From Torymus aiolomorphi (taxonomy: Eukaryota > Arthropoda > Insecta > Hymenoptera > Torymidae): 64,000 bases of DNA. Position numbers and translations under genes: made by a program. The notes below the pieces were generated by a model, which was not told the DNA's origin, ran no database searches, and was given only the letters and a program-made list of their open reading frames with translations. Below are positions 13,690 through 28,630 of this stretch, piece after piece (within the stretch, counting starts at the first letter, position 1; each line of letters begins with the position of its first letter). The DNA is taken from assembly GCA_036365515.1 (NCBI GenBank), contig CM070874.1:115303235-115367234 (forward strand), read 5' to 3'.

Positions 13690-14350
13690 GTTACCTCGAG
13701 CCACCTCCCAATAACTCAGTTTTGACAATTCCCAATCATTAAAAACACTTTCTCCCGAAGAAAGCAAACGCAACTCGCCAATATAATAACCACCGCACAC
13801 CTCCCAACATCCCATTCAAAAGAGAAAGCTCGGACACACCCGCGCCCATTAAAACCACACACACAGAGCTCGACTTTTACCCTCGACTATCCGGCGCTCG
13901 CGCAACACCCTCCTAGCCGTGATCTTTGGATCGGGATCAAGGCCGCGCGTGAGCTCCTGTTACTTATACCTGCCGCGCGCGTGCGCGACGTTGCAAAAAG
14001 GCAGGGGGGAAAATTTAAAGGCGCGCGCGCCGCCCGCCGCCTGGAAGGAAATTGAGCGATTTTCCAGGCGAGGCGGTAATAATTGCGCATGGGTGTGCCA
14101 CTTTTTTCTCGCCGAAGGAGTCGCGCGCGGTGCGCGTTATTAGAGAGACCGCCGGGTGGAGGTGTAATTTTTAGTACGTAGGTATATGGATTGATGAGGT
14201 TCATGGCGGTTCTATAATTCGATCAAGGAGGTGGGATTACAGTGGGTTAAGGTTGGTGAGGTTTCAAGTGAATACATTGCAAGCATGTGGTAATGAGTGT
14301 CTAAATCAGTGGTAGACGAATAATTACTGCGATGGGATGTATAAGTTTAT
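13690..14350. other. Skew-flip module
   Basis: C-rich 13700-13880, core 13885-14130, and G-rich 14135-14350. Confidence 0.65.
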
Positions 14351-15960
14351 CAGGTGTATTTTAAAAGCAAATGACATCGGGGCAAAAGTTTCTTTATTCA
14401 AGAATAGAATGATTTTGTAACGGTGGACTCTATAAATAAATTGATAAGATATATGCAGGCTTGGAAAAACGTAATTCAAATTAGTATAACAATCGTGTGT
14501 CGTAATCGAACAAATAGAAGTTGCCGCTCAAGAAAATCTCAATTACGATAGATCGCATGCGGTAACTATACATCGGTGTAACTCACGAGAAAAGAAATGT
14601 CTCAATGACGCGAACATTAAGTAAGACTGACGTGGTGGTTATATAGATCGGCTCTAAGTGGACACTCCCAAGAAAAGCGTATATATACAGCAACATGCAT
14701 TGTATTATAAATATTGTATATGGGCTATAATAAGTAGGCAGTGAAGTGGAATGCTTTTTTTAATTCAGTGAAACCGTAGTTTTATTGGAAAACTTTTTTA
14801 GTGGATGAATTATTTGCGAGTGAGCATTGCGCTTAATTTCAATTTTTAATGTAGATCTAAAAGGAAAGCTGACATTTTTAATCAGAGTTTTTGAGAAAAC
14901 ATGTCATCGAGTATCCGTAAACTCAATGAAAAGTAAAGCAAACAATTTTGCACAGTTTCGTTGCATAAATTTAGAACTCGAAAAATCATAAAAATCATTC
15001 TATCCTCGTGGAACTAGGCATGTGCCTACGCCAGTAGCGCGCACTCGCTTTCCTACCCGCTGCATAAAAATAATTCGCGCGCGCTGGAAAGACAGAATGA
15101 GACAGAGAGAGCGAGAGAGAAAAAAAGACACGGCAAACAATAGACGACGCCGAATGTATATCATAGCTCGATTTCTCAGTCGTTCGATTCAATCTCTCGA
15201 CGTCCGTTTCTCCGCTCGTCGGCATATGTACACGTCCGCCGGCGACAGTCTCTTTCTCTCTCTTTCCCTCCGCCTAATTATCATATGTATTAATTGCGTT
15301 GCCGCTGTTGCGACATCGAGACACGTATATAAATCGGGCCTGACTGAAGGACACGTGCACTTTATTGTAAAATCTATCATTCGTTTTTTTTCTATTATTT
15401 TCAAATGAACGTATAAATGTAGGCTTGCGAAGTTAAATGTCACCATTCGTGAATTCAACATTGGCATCAATAGGATCATTTGGAATGTATATGGAACAAA
15501 TTGAAAAACTAATAGGTTGTCGTGAAATAGAAACTGTTATGTTTCCAGCAGAGAAATCTCAAGAATGATATATACACTTTGTTGTGATAAAATAGTAGAT
15601 TAAACTTTATTATTTATACAATAATTTATCCATCCACTGCCAATAAATAAAGTGATTAATTAAAAAAAATTATATTATTTTATCCCTTCACGCCCTCGTA
15701 GAAATGTTAACGAGAAGCTAGCTATTTTTCAGTTAACTTTATGGCCAAAAACGAACATAGCTTGTATTTGATAATTATGTACCATCCGAAATAAATTATG
15801 GCATTTACACTTCATAAAATATGTATTTTAAGTAATAGTAGAACTTTTAGATGAATAATATTATTTTGGTATTATGATTTTTGCTAAAAATACTTCCATT
15901 TAATTAACACGTTAGCTATAAAATATGGTTAATTATCTACCAGAGCGTAATTCACTTTAA
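14350..15960. other. Mostly AT-rich, one weak core
   Basis: AT-rich apart from a CpG-enriched block at about 15000-15350 that lacks a clear G-rich arm. No gene or repeat element identified. Confidence 0.45.
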
Positions 15961-16560
15961 ATACGTTTCCACATCGTCCCCATCATCGACATCCCCAAAT
16001 CAATCAAATGATCCATCCACCTTACCCACGTCCAAACCGCCCTTCAACCACTTTTATACACCAACCAACCAAACGCACCATACCTCGCATACCTTCCTCT
16101 CTTCTCCTTCCCCACCTCCCTTTTAATCTTTATCCTCCTCTTCCTCCTCTCTCGCGGTGTACTTAAACGAAACGGACATGCGTGCAGTTCGCCCGCTCGC
16201 TCGCTCGCGAATATAATATGGGCATTAATAAATCCAAGCGGGTATTAATGCGGCTAATGTATGCGCGCCGGGCATTTGTTGCGCGGGCTGCCACTTTGTA
16301 AAAGTCGCCGCTCGCTGGCTCGCGCAAGCAGGCAAGAGCCTCTCCTTCACAATGCTGTGTATATACCCCGCGCAATGAGAAGGGGACGCGACGCCAGCGG
16401 CGGTCACTGCGATTCTATGGTAGAGAGCTGTAGGTACGTGTGTGTGTATGTGTGGCTACCGGGAGAGAAACTGAAAGCTGTGGTATGGGATGTAGAGGAC
16501 TAGGAAGAGAATGTTGGGTATGAGGGGTTGATACGAAAAGTGTAGGGAGATTAGAGAAAT
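15960..16560. other. Skew-flip module
   Basis: Very C-rich 15965-16150, core 16150-16400, and G-rich 16400-16555 with a GT tract at 16438. Confidence 0.65.
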
Positions 16561-16919
16561 TAAAAATAATAGATTGCCAAACCTTGAATTTTTGTTGTAT
16601 TGTAGATAAAGAAGACGTGCAGAATGAATTAAAGTTGAATTTCTATTGACAGTTTCTGTTACATGGAAGAGTTGTTTAGAAAAAAAGGTGATAAATATGA
16701 TTCTATTATGAATAAAACATACGAGATGGTCGCTATACAGAAGAAAAAAAATCTCGTAACATTATAATTTGCAATCGTCAACTTTTTATAATAATGAATA
16801 ACTAACATAATTTATCATTTAATATACATGCTAGTACTGACATATGTAAATTTCTGGTCCAATACGAATCGCAGAATAGTCCATAGATTAATAATTATAA
16901 CAATACAATCATTAAATCA

Positions 16920-17043
16920 TTTCGGTTACATTTCCTATCCTACAAAAAAGCTTTAGACCACGTCCCCAATTCTGAGCGCATTCAAAAAATTAATTAACAC
17001 TATCGATCACCTTTTCACACATACACACCGCGCCACCACAACG

Positions 17044-17075
<32 letters not shown>

Positions 17076-17173
17076 AATACCCTTTGACTGTATCCCGATT
17101 CGCATTCCTCCGTACCTCTCGATCGCGAGGGGCACACCCAGCCTCTCCTCACGCCCGTACGCGCGCATTAGGG

Positions 17174-17218
<45 letters not shown>

Positions 17219-17640
17219 CACGCGCGCGCAGGCATTATGCACGACTTCGAGTTATGCGGAATGGCCCGTGAAATTGGCCGTTCCGAGAGGACTTTACGGT
17301 CCTCGTGTTTTCTCCTTTCGCATTGTCATCCTCGTCGCCTTTACGCTCCGTGACTTTATTCAGCTTTCTATAATTCTCTTTGGACGGAGCATTTTTACGG
17401 CGCGTTTAATGCGCCGGTGGAATATTATTATATTGTATATAGGATCGCGGCGGTTGGAATAGCTGCACGCAAAGCTTGTTTGGAGATTTTTTTTTTGCTT
17501 GGAGAGTCTCGTCGTCGTTGTCGTTGATGTTGTAGGGGGGAAGGCTGTACGTGCGAAGTCGAAGTGTGACGGTGTTTTCGCGGTGTTGTGGGTCGCGAGA
17601 GTAAGAGAGAGCAAATTGTAGGGGAATTGAAGATGGATTA
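16920..17640. other. Skew-flip module
   Basis: C-rich 16930-17215 with CT and CA tracts, core 17140-17300, and G/T-rich 17380-17640. Confidence 0.6.
17180..17219. repeat. (CA)n microsatellite
   Basis: About 20 CA units, 100 bp downstream of a CT tract at 17045-17075, both inside a C-rich arm. Confidence 0.95.
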
Positions 17641-17999
17641 ATCGATGGTGCTGTTATATGCGTCCGCGGTCGAATAATAAGCGGAGATTAAGAGTTTATT
17701 ATACGCTAATAAATCGTTTTCGTGAGTACGTGACGATTTTTTTTCGAGTAATTTTAAAGATAGATAGTTATCGGATAATAAATGAAAATAATGTCAGATC
17801 TCTCCGACTTTATTAGTACCTATCCTGAATGAATATTTTGTTCTGGAAAAATGGTGAATACACGTATTTTTCATATTTAATTCTACATCTGCAAATCTGC
17901 ACCTCTCGTGTCGTTAATCATTGAAAGCCGATTCGCAATTATTTATAATTTAAAAACCATTTTTTCGAACAATTAGAAATACTGAAATAATAGTTTAAC

Positions 18000-18690
18000 C
18001 TGATTTTTCACTACAATCCCTAGATACACCACGATATATAATTCTATCACTATACCCACACAACACCCGCCACTCTACTTACACACCAAAGCTACAAACC
18101 ATTTCCCCCATCGCCTTGTACAACCAGACACCGACAACCCCCTCCCGCCAACAAGAACAATACAAACAAATCCCCCCCTTATCGAATCCAAAGAATAAAA
18201 AAATACTATACCGTCCGCGTGCGAACCGCGCGCGAGAAAACGAACGAACACCAGCGCGGTTCGCCGCCGCCGCCGCCGGATAAAAGGGGAGCGCGAAGAC
18301 ACCTCGCCGACAGACCTACAGGCTCGGTGCTAACGAGACGTCGCTATCGTTTCCCCCCGCCGCCGACTGTAAAAGGTACGCTCCGACAGCCGAAGCACAC
18401 GAGGCAAGAAAGCCCGACGCGAGAGAGAGAGCGTAAGAGATGTTGGTATTCGATCGCGAGCCCGGCTTGTTTATGATGATTTTTATGCCGAGGCTGTGTG
18501 GGTAATTGATGGGGATGAATGGGAGGGATGGGGTGATGAGAGGGTGAGGTTTTCGGGATTGTGTGATAAGAGAGAAAGATGCTGTAGAACTGCTTTTCGC
18601 GTTTCTGAAAGCTACTTGACTCGTGTTAGACGTGTTTTCCGAGAGTTTGGATATAGAAGGGTTTGACGTGTGCGGTGTGTTCAGTAAATT
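18000..18690. other. Skew-flip module, clear example
   Basis: By hand count, 18061-18120 has 26 C and 4 G, whereas 18481-18540 has 28 G and 3 C. The core 18210-18430 includes a CCG run at 18260. Confidence 0.8.
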
Positions 18691-18889
18691 CAATTAATGT
18701 CTAACATTTCAGCAGCTTAACTATTTTTGTTAAATAAAATTAATATAATTAACACTAAAAAATTAAAAAAAAAGGAACACTTTAAATGTATAGTTATAGT
18801 TTCAAAAAAATATGCCTGTGCGTTCTATTCAATACTAAAAATTAAAACTTTCTAACTGTAATAATATTAACTCAATAATACCTCCGTTA

Positions 18890-19600
18890 AAAATTGACTT
18901 CGAAAAACGAAAAACGAAAATTACACACCAGACCATTTTAACCACTCAATTTTTACAATTACGCATAAAACTCATCTCTCCCCACATGACCGCGAACATT
19001 AAAAATCGCATCTCTCCCAGATAATTCCTCGACCTTGCACCCGCACAACCCCACCTCGTCCCTCGTCGGCGCGAATAAAGCGTCGTGGGGCGCTATTCAA
19101 AGCTCACTCTTGCGCGAGCGCTCGGCGACCAAAGAAACCGCGCGAATCGCCAACGAATCTCCCTCTCTCTCTTTCTACAACGACAGCCGATACTCGTTAA
19201 CCATAACACCGCTGCTCGCGCGTACGCACGCACACACGGCTTATCTCCTTAACGTGTATTTAAACGCGCGTGTGCGCACGGTTCCTTTTTCGCCCTTGTC
19301 AAGGCCGCGCATCGGCCCAGGCGATGCGGCACGCGATACTAATTGCGTACACGCCGCTGGAATGCGCATGCGCGAGGGGAGAATTTCGCAGCGAGAGAGA
19401 GAGGGAGGGAGATGCTCGATTGCAGGAGGTGGAGAGGCAGTTTATCTTGCGAAATTAACGTGAATAATGTCAGCGAGGGAGTTTTCTTTTTTGGGATATG
19501 GGTGAGGGGGCGACGGAGGAGGGAGTGCGTTTAAGGCCGATTGGAATATTTGTTGAAGTTGGTAAGAGATACCAGGAGATTGGCGCGTGGGGCTGGGAAT
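18890..19600. other. Skew-flip module
   Basis: C-rich 18900-19250, core 19080-19390, and G-rich 19390-19600. Confidence 0.65.
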
Positions 19601-19789
19601 TCGTGCCTGCGTAATTACAATGATTTACCGGTATTCGTGGATGGTTAATGATGAAATATTCGGGACTATAGCTTCGGGTGCGTCGCTTTAGTGTTGGATA
19701 TAAGGTCACTGTCAATCGTAATAAAACAAATGGAGAATGGAGGTTTCTATTGTCTTATGTAAGAACCATAATTTTAATGAATCTTGTTA

Positions 19790-20680
<891 letters not shown>

Positions 20681-20829
20681 TACGATTTTCTCGTAGTTTT
20701 GATGTGATTTCGGTAAATGTTTGAATTAAGGAGTAAAATATAATGGAGATTAAAATGAATGGATATTAGATATAATTCATTAGCCAACAAGCAATAATCT
20801 TCATACAAAAAACGGTATTATTTCACAAT

Positions 20830-21340
20830 GAATACAATATCGCCTTCATAAGAACTCAAACGCATTACTCTCACGTCACCTAAATATGACTCCAAACGAA
20901 CCATGACCAAACTGCAAAAACTTCCTATCGACCACTACTACTACAATAAACCACTTTGCACTACCATCGTTTAATCCTCATTACCGGATGATTTGCCTCC
21001 ATCTTATCTCTACCTCTTCAATACCCTCCATAAACCATCGGCCAACCACAACAGCAACAACCAAACCCCCCCTACATTATTAATAAGCCGCGCGCACGCG
21101 TGTGCTATCAGCCCATTGTGTCTCGGGGACCGCGTTTTTGCGCTCGCGGTAATTAAGCCCCGCGTATAGACTTTTTCGCCGCGAGGAGCGGCCGTAACCT
21201 TCGGATATTTATCGCGAGGAGAGGAGGTTGTACGTTTAGAGGGAGATGGGATGGAGTATTGAACTTTGGATTAGCATGAAAGTAGCGCTTGGTGTATATA
21301 CGCGTATATTGATCTGTAAATAGTATTATCTAATTACGTT
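20830..21340. other. Skew-flip module
   Basis: C-rich 20840-21075, core 21080-21210, and G-rich 21190-21290. Confidence 0.65.
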
Positions 21341-21559
21341 AAATATATGTGTATAATGTGCTATGTATTTATCTTATACGCTCGGTTATGATATATATAC
21401 TATAATTAAATATACCCAACTACTATGTTCATCAGCTGGCTCCTGTAGCCTGTCTATAAGTTCAACTTATAGTGATATCCGATAACAAGAATATAGAGGT
21501 ACCAATTACACGAATACATATACAATAGAAAACTATACGCATTGACAAAGAAGGAAGTG

Positions 21560-22480
21560 AAACGAACCGATCGAAAAGCGCCTAGAGCTGCATCCGCAGG
21601 ACCGCTATACTTACATCTCCTTCTCCACCACCTCCTTCGTTTTCGCGTGTGATATGCTCTTCCTCTATCTCTCACGCGACCATCTGGCGATGAAGACCGC
21701 GCGCGGCACGGAAACGTTAATTAAGTGCTCCGGCCGCGCTCGCAGCTCGTGAGCTCTCGAGAGATAGACCGACCGACCAACCGAGCGAGCGCGATATACC
21801 AATCTACGCGCGTCGCGAAATTCAATCTCCCTTGCTCGTAATTACCATAAATTTTAATTAATTTACCATCGCGCAATGGTACACTCGCACACCCCCCCGA
21901 GATATATAAATATATTTTCGTTTCTTTTTCGTATAGATTACGAACGGCTTTCCCGGTACGCGTGTATGAAATATGGAGGATCGAATTGGGGGGCGGGGGG
22001 GATAATGTTTCGTTATATTGCGATGTCGCGCTGCTGCGAGAGTACGGAGAGGATGAATGTTTGATCAAAGGGACTGTATGCGCGTCGAAGCGAGAGTCTC
22101 TCAGCTATCTCTGATATTGCAGCGGAGAGCAGCGCGTGGTTAATTCATCGCGACCGCAGGGTTTACGCTGCTACTCTAGCCTGTGTGTAATACGCGTACA
22201 GTGTATTATACGCGGAGAGAGAGAGAGAGAGAGATGCAGAATTACCGCGACGCTGCAATGTCATTGTCTCTCGCGGTAATAGTGTTTTTTTTTCTTCTGT
22301 CGCAGAGTGTGGGACAATTTTCTTATAACTACAGTAGTAGCAGCTTTTTTTTATGAATAGTTCAGGTTTCGGTCTAGCGGTGGGGCGCGGATGGGAGGTT
22401 TTGCCGGCGGTATAAGGCAAACTGCAGCTAGCCGACGTCGTAATTAAATCGTAAAATATTAAAGGCTCGGTGTCCCCGGC
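21560..22480. other. Compound skew-flip region
   Basis: C-leaning 21600-21900, G-rich 21960-22090, then another CpG-rich block to 22250 and a G-rich part near 22370-22400. Unit borders are unclear. Confidence 0.4.
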
Positions 22481-23160
22481 GTAATGGGACAGAGGCACGC
22501 GCGTAGTGGTAAACCTGTAATTTCGCGGAACTAGCTTGTCGTTTTAATAGCGTTTAATTGCTATAATCCGAACGAGTGCCGAAGGGCTTGCGTGTAGTAT
22601 AGTGTTTCTACAATCTTTCATTACGAGGAATATCGCTAATCTGAAATATTAATAATACGCGATGATGATTTCCGGAATTTTTGTAACAGTAAATTTCTTT
22701 ATTATATGGATTATTAATGAGAGGTGGTTTAGATGGGTTAGTTATTTAATAAGTTTAGGTTTGTTCAGAGGCTACTTCATTGAATTTTATGGTTTTTCGT
22801 AAGAAGCACAGTTTAGTGATTTATACCATGATTTTCGCTAGTGTAGTACTTAAGAAAAGATTCTTTACTCTTCTATATTTTTATTAACTTGGTGAAATTT
22901 TTTTAATTTTTCAAAATCTTTTTTAATTTACCAACGTTGAAAATTGAAGTAAAAACATTTTTATTTCAATGTACAGAGAAGAAAAGCTGTAATGATTTTT
23001 TTTCTTATATTTCTTGTTTATATTTTAATAACATTCAAATTATAACATTAAAAAGATGAATTACCAGGTTAAAAGCTTCTCTGACAGCATTTTACGTCTT
23101 TCTTGTACAATATACCCTCAAGTAATATTATATTTTAATTATCAATTAAAGAATCACTTT
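22480..23160. other. AT-rich gap
   Basis: No element, splice-type site or coding bias seen. Confidence 0.5.
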
Positions 23161-23890
23161 CAACACACCAAAACTACATGTTCCCAAAAGTACCTCTCTC
23201 AACCGACCCTTTAAACGACAAACCATCCTGTCCTTATCTCAACTTTCCTCACAACGCCTTCTCCATCTTTCCGCATATCTATATCCCCACCGCTCCTCAA
23301 TCTCGTCACTTGATCGGTCTGCCATCAGCGCGCGCCAAACGTTGACAAACGTCCGTCACAGCGCACAATCAAAACGCGCAATTACGCAAACATTATCGCA
23401 GCTCTTCTCTCCTTCTCCCTTTTCCTCCTCGGTGCACCAACACGATAATCACAGGGCCGTGCAAGTTGCGCGCGCGAAATGGCCCTGCGTTGTGCTCGCA
23501 ATTTCCGCGTCGCTTTGAGTCATCGCCGAAAACTGCTACCTGTCGCTTCGCTTATACTTGCGCGAGCACAAGCGCAAGGGAGAGACTCGCCTCGTTATCG
23601 TCATTTGACGCAAGAGTAATTGCGCGCGCGTTCGTTTCGAGACACACCTGTTTCGAGGGGAGCGCGCGCGTCGTGTTTTCAGACGTTTACAGCGGTATAA
23701 GTGGAGAATATTCCGCGAGAAGGAGAGGAGAGGGGAAGAGGTGATGTGATTGATTCAATTAGCTTTTCAATTTTTGGAGAATGCGAGCGAAGACAGAGAG
23801 AGGATGCGCGATGCGCGCGGTGAAAGATGTTTTTAGCGAGATACGATGAAAGTTAAGGAGTTGAGGATATTGCTATCGCGTTTTATGATA
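23160..23890. other. Skew-flip module
   Basis: C-rich 23165-23450, core 23320-23690, and G-rich 23695-23890. Confidence 0.65.
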
Positions 23891-24082
23891 GTAATATAGA
23901 AAGGTTTAACTTAATTTGAACTTTTAAAGAGCTACTGTGAGATTGTTGTAGTGATTTTACATTGTTACGATTTACATATATTATTTTATTTTTTTTGTTT
24001 GGTAATTTAACATTTTGATTATACATTTAACTGTATTACAAGATATAATAATAATAGAATATCACAAATAAAATTATAAATA

Positions 24083-24219
24083 CACGGAGAGAAATTTTTT
24101 CTCAAAGTGTTTATATTTAACATGGCATTGTAACTATCAAAATATATATGTTAATAGTTATAGTACCATGTTAATAGTTAAAATACCATATTAAATATAA
24201 ATATATTCTTCTCTCAGTG
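24083..24219. mobile_element. TA-flanked MITE, family CACGGAGAGA, 137 bp
   Basis: The element starts CACGGAGAGAAATTTT and ends in the inverted TTCTCTCAGTG, with TA on both outer sides (24081-24082 and 24220-24221). This is the target duplication typical of Tc1/mariner-like non-autonomous elements. The interior repeats ATGTTAATAGTTA twice, each followed by a variant of ANTACC. It shares its termini with the 718 bp element at 28631. Confidence 0.75.
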
Positions 24220-24249
24220 TAATATGTTTAAAATTAAGACACTTAAAAA

Positions 24250-24880
24250 TTAATCAATCCCCATTGCCCTTCTACGACAAACTAAACATTTCTTCAATCA
24301 CAATTGCCACAATTAGCTCCTCCCTCAACACATTCTCCCTCAACTCCGAATTTCAATTTCCAAAAACCCCCTTCCTCCGCTCTCTATCATCCGTACGCAC
24401 GCCTCCTGCAACCCGGTCACGTCACTCATATCACCCAATCCCTCCGTCCCCACCTCTCAACGTTTTCGTCACCCGTATCCTCTCTCTTTCATGCGCATCA
24501 TATACACAGCAAGCAGCGCGAATTTAACGACTACCGTGCGCATGCATATAAAGGCCAATTAAAAATTAAAGAGCTGCGCGGGGACCCGCCTTTACGGCCG
24601 ACCACCCGCCGCCCGCGCACACCCGCGAGCTGCGCTTTGCACGCCTTGATGCGATTCGTGCATGGCGCGTATATGTATCGAGGTAAATGTAATTTTTTGG
24701 TAGTGTGGAAGAACGGAGTTTTTAGAATTATTTTGTTTTATTCTCGTACGTATAAAACGGTGTCTGAATTTTAAATGTTTCGGTTGTAATTTAAGGGTGA
24801 CATAAAATTTGATTTTGTGACGTGAAGGTTCGATATTGGGCTGTTTGAATTAATTTTCTGTGGTATATGAAATCGAATGT
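24250..24880. other. Skew-flip module
   Basis: C-rich 24255-24500, core 24530-24670, and G/T-rich 24680-24880. Confidence 0.65.
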
Positions 24881-25216
24881 TGAGTGAATCGATACATTTT
24901 TTTTGTTACGGATACATATTAATTATAAATACTCAAAAAGTAGAAAAAAAGCGTTTATCTAAATTCATCATAATTGATTATATACATATATTTACTAAGG
25001 TTGCGATTAGTTCGAAAAACAAGTAAAGACCGTTGATAAGAAGAAGCTAAGTTGTTGATTTTGTCATTTGTGATCGGTCGTTGCGTAACCTTTGAATAAG
25101 GTACTAATCAAGCATGAGAATAAACGAAACTTTGGAAGCATTTTGTGCTTATTTTTATATTTCCCAATCACCCGCCGCGAATTCCGTTTTGTGTGAAACA
25201 TTTTTTTTATAGTAAA

Positions 25217-25285
25217 ACTTACGTGTACAGGTATATTTCAGTGTAAACCAAACTCACCTGAAACAGAAAAAAAACATACAATTGT
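25217..25285 (-). promoter_or_regulatory. Recursive splice site (ratchet point) 2 with cryptic exon
   Basis: The minus strand reads a long T tract, then CTGTTTCAG, joined directly to GTGAGT (25257-25252). A second donor, GTAAGT, occupies 25222-25217, giving a 35 nt potential cryptic exon. The pyrimidine tract is the longest of the four sites (an unbroken run of eight T before CTGTTTCAG). It lies 14.8 kb from site 1, in AT-rich sequence immediately left of a C-rich arm. Confidence 0.75.
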
Positions 25286-25379
25286 TAATATAATAAATAT
25301 ATACAAACAAAAAATAACATCACATTGTTATTAACTATAACAAAACATTTAAAAATGACATATATATACTTTTAGTGCT

Positions 25380-25980
25380 GATTACATTCCTCCCTCTCGC
25401 CTAATTATCATTACCGACCCTCAAGTATTTACACTCGGCTTAATCATACCCGAATTCCCACCACCATCACCACGCCACCATTCGCATCGAAAAATTAAAA
25501 ACGCAAAGCGCGCGCGCGCGTGCGAGAAAAGCGTCACTGCGCGCAGGTGCGGCACGCGATAAAGAAGAGTCGCTCGGTCTCGTGCGCGCGCGCGCAGCAA
25601 AGCGTCGCATCTCGCGCCGTAAATCAAACGGGGAAAAAAGAGAAGAGAGGCATCGCGCGAGGTAAACCCGATCGGCGTGAATCGAATCGCAAACTTCGAC
25701 GCTTAGGCACACGCGCGCGCGCGACGAGAGGAGAGAGGTGAGAAAAAGAAAAAGAGGAGAACTGCGGACACGTCGATCAGCGGCTTGCGGCGCGCTGATG
25801 AATTAACCAATTATGTGCATAATAGAATCGCTTTGGGCAAGGGGAAAAAGGGCAGAGAGATGCAGAGATATGAAATGAGTTCGTTTCGGTTAGGTTTTGC
25901 GCTGGGGATGGGGGCGCCTTTGAGACGTGGCTCTTTTTGTGGACGCTCGTTGCTATTTTCGAAAGAATTATTGCGGTTTA
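25380..25980. other. Skew-flip module
   Basis: C-rich 25390-25490, core 25500-25720, and G-rich 25725-25970. Recursive splice site 2 lies in the AT-rich gap to its left. Confidence 0.65.
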
Positions 25981-26159
25981 TTTAGATTTTGATATCGGAC
26001 ATTAATTGCTGGTAATTTCTCAAAGACGTTATTATTTTGAATACGAGGAAATTTATGTTCTCAAATTTCGATGAACACAATATTAATGATAGGTAATAAA
26101 TTAGTAATTCTGAAACGTTATAAAACCACTCGGTAAAAGCCGTTCGATAATTATTCAAT

Positions 26160-27060
26160 ATAGATCAGCCCACCTCAACCGACTTTCCGCGAATCAAACT
26201 CATTCCTCTCAACGCACTCAACCCCACCAATAGACACCTTTACTCGCTTTTCCTGCTACCTAACCGCCGCGAAACTCACCCCACCATGCATACAGCATAT
26301 AAGTACTTGCAAATCGCCGCAAGTAGTCGCCGCGTGTAAACAAGGCCGACGCTTTCATACCTTTAAAGGGACACCGCGGCGACATCAGCAGCAGCAGCCG
26401 CAGAAGAAGAGAGGAGGTGCTACCGCTCGCTTTTGCTCCGCGCCGCCCATATATTTCCCCGCGCGGCATACGCGACATCGGCATCCGCGCGCGAATCAGC
26501 TAGGAGGCGGCTAATGAAAGGGAGGAGAGAGTGGAATTTTCGAAAAAGCACGAGATAAGTCGCGCGCGGTAAGTAATTAGGGGCGTAAGCGGCTGTGTTT
26601 CTTTTTTTTTTGTCGTCGTCGCCGTCTCGAAGGAGGTGGAGGAATCCAGCCACGGGTGGCGATTTTATTAGCGGCGGGGAGCCCTGTGTGTTATACATTT
26701 GTAATTTAATTAGAGATTTGTTGACCAATTAGGGCTGGAATGCTCAAATGAGTTTAACGAGTGCCGTATGTATAGTGTGTGGTGGTCGTCGTCGACGAGG
26801 AGTAGTTGGTACAGGTGTTCGCGGCAGAGTAGTAGTTAAATTATAATAAATTATGCCGGTTCTTTTTGCGGTCGTGGCGGCTGTGTTCGATAATTAATTT
26901 CGCCGCGCGTGTCTGTGTTATGACCTTCTTTTAGTAATTGGCGATTAGAAGTTTTGCTTTATTTGCGTTGTTACGGACTTTTTGGTTTGGTTGGGTATAT
27001 ATAGTATACGGAGAGGTTGGTTCAGAGCTTTTTTTTGTTGTTTAATTTTAGTTTTAGAGG
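26160..27060. other. Skew-flip module
   Basis: C-rich 26165-26290, core 26300-26570, and a long G/T-rich arm 26570-27060. Confidence 0.65.
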
Positions 27061-27129
27061 CAGCGCTGAGTGCTCGTTACTAATCCAATAGTATTTAATA
27101 CAATACTGATGCGAAAACTTCAGTTTAGA

Positions 27130-27680
27130 GCTATTTTCATCCTTTCACTTTTAAAATAGCCTCCGCGCTCTATTAGCAATTCCCGAAGTAAAAACGGTTC
27201 CATATAGTTATACGCATTCCTATTAATCCCCATACACTGCACAAAAACAATCTGCTTAAATAACTTCACTCTCGGCTGCTCTTTTCGCTTTATTTTCACT
27301 TTCCTTCCAAAGCGTCGCAGAGTCAAAGGAAAAACCACGCCAAACGACGACTCGCAGCTTACTTCGCTCGGTGCAAATTCCAAGTAACAAGAAGCCGAGC
27401 GAGCGGCGCGCGTATATATACACTACACGTCAACAGACGCCCCGCCGTCTGCCGCGTTTCTTGCGTGGGCGGCTGCGTATATATAAGCTACTGCTGCTCG
27501 GCCGCGGCGTTCGAGCATCTGGAATTTCTTTTTTTGTGGGTGAAGAAGGGATAGAGAGAGAAAGATGCGGAGAGAAGAGGGATATGGATTGTTAGGATTT
27601 TCAAAGTGATAGAGGTGTTTAGAGTCCGGGAGTTATTGTGACAAATAAAGAAAAATGTGCGTGCTGGCTTGGAGCTTTAT
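27130..27680. other. Skew-flip module
   Basis: C-rich 27130-27340, core 27390-27510 with a TATATATAAG box at 27477, and G-rich 27510-27670. Confidence 0.6.
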
Positions 27681-27789
27681 TCAAGTCAATTTGTGAAAAT
27701 AATGTTCGTACTACTGAAATAAATCTTCTCAGGTCGAGTTAATTATGTACGACAAACGTACACACGCAGAGATAATCGTTCTAGGTTAC

Positions 27790-28500
27790 GGACTTCATTG
27801 CATTACAAGACCAAAAAACAATTCTTATATATATATATATACATATACACACCCCGTATAGATAAAAAGTCGTGTCCGTTCGACACGCGCTCCTTACATA
27901 AATTACCCGGCCTTTACCTCGAATTAACACGGAACCGAATTATCTCCCGCAAAAACTCAGTCTTCCTCTCTCTTATTCCAAAAAAAGAAACGAGACCAAT
28001 TGTATACGCTGCCACCGAGCGCAAGTCAAAATTAAACTCAGTACTATCCGCATAATTCAATCAGCGCGCTGCCGCCTATACGTGGGCACACGCAACAAAA
28101 CGACGCGCGTCTTTCGACCTATCGAGCGAATAAATCAGCCCGCGCCTGCGCTCCACCCGAACTTACGCACGCGAGCTCGTTATCTGCGGATCGCCGTCGG
28201 AATAGCCATTAATGAAGGCAAAGAGTGAGGGTATGCTGCACTTATCGCGTCGCTCGGTTTTCGTATGTATGTTTCGGGCGTGATCGCAGATTGGCGCAGG
28301 ACTGGCCTTGCCAGGGGTTTTCGTTTTTTATGGGTGGTGGATCTTTGTCGCGGGATTTTATTTTTCGGGACAAGAGGATACGTTTTGTTGCGGCCAGGGC
28401 ATGATTTTGCTGCTTATTGTGCGTGCGACACGCGAAGTGTGATAATGATTCTTTTGCGTAAAGTTTGGGGGTTCGCTGTAGCTTTTGTTTGTTTTGAGTG
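27790..28500. other. Skew-flip module
   Basis: C-rich 27850-28150, core 28060-28200, and G/T-rich 28210-28500. Confidence 0.6.
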
Positions 28501-28630
28501 TGATTCCTTCAAAGATTCTGTTATTTGAAAAAAGGCTGAAAGCAGGCGATATTCGCCTGAATACTGTATATACGCAAGGAATAATGGAGTGGGAGCTCAG
28601 TTCTATTTTGCTGGTTTTCAAAGGATTTTA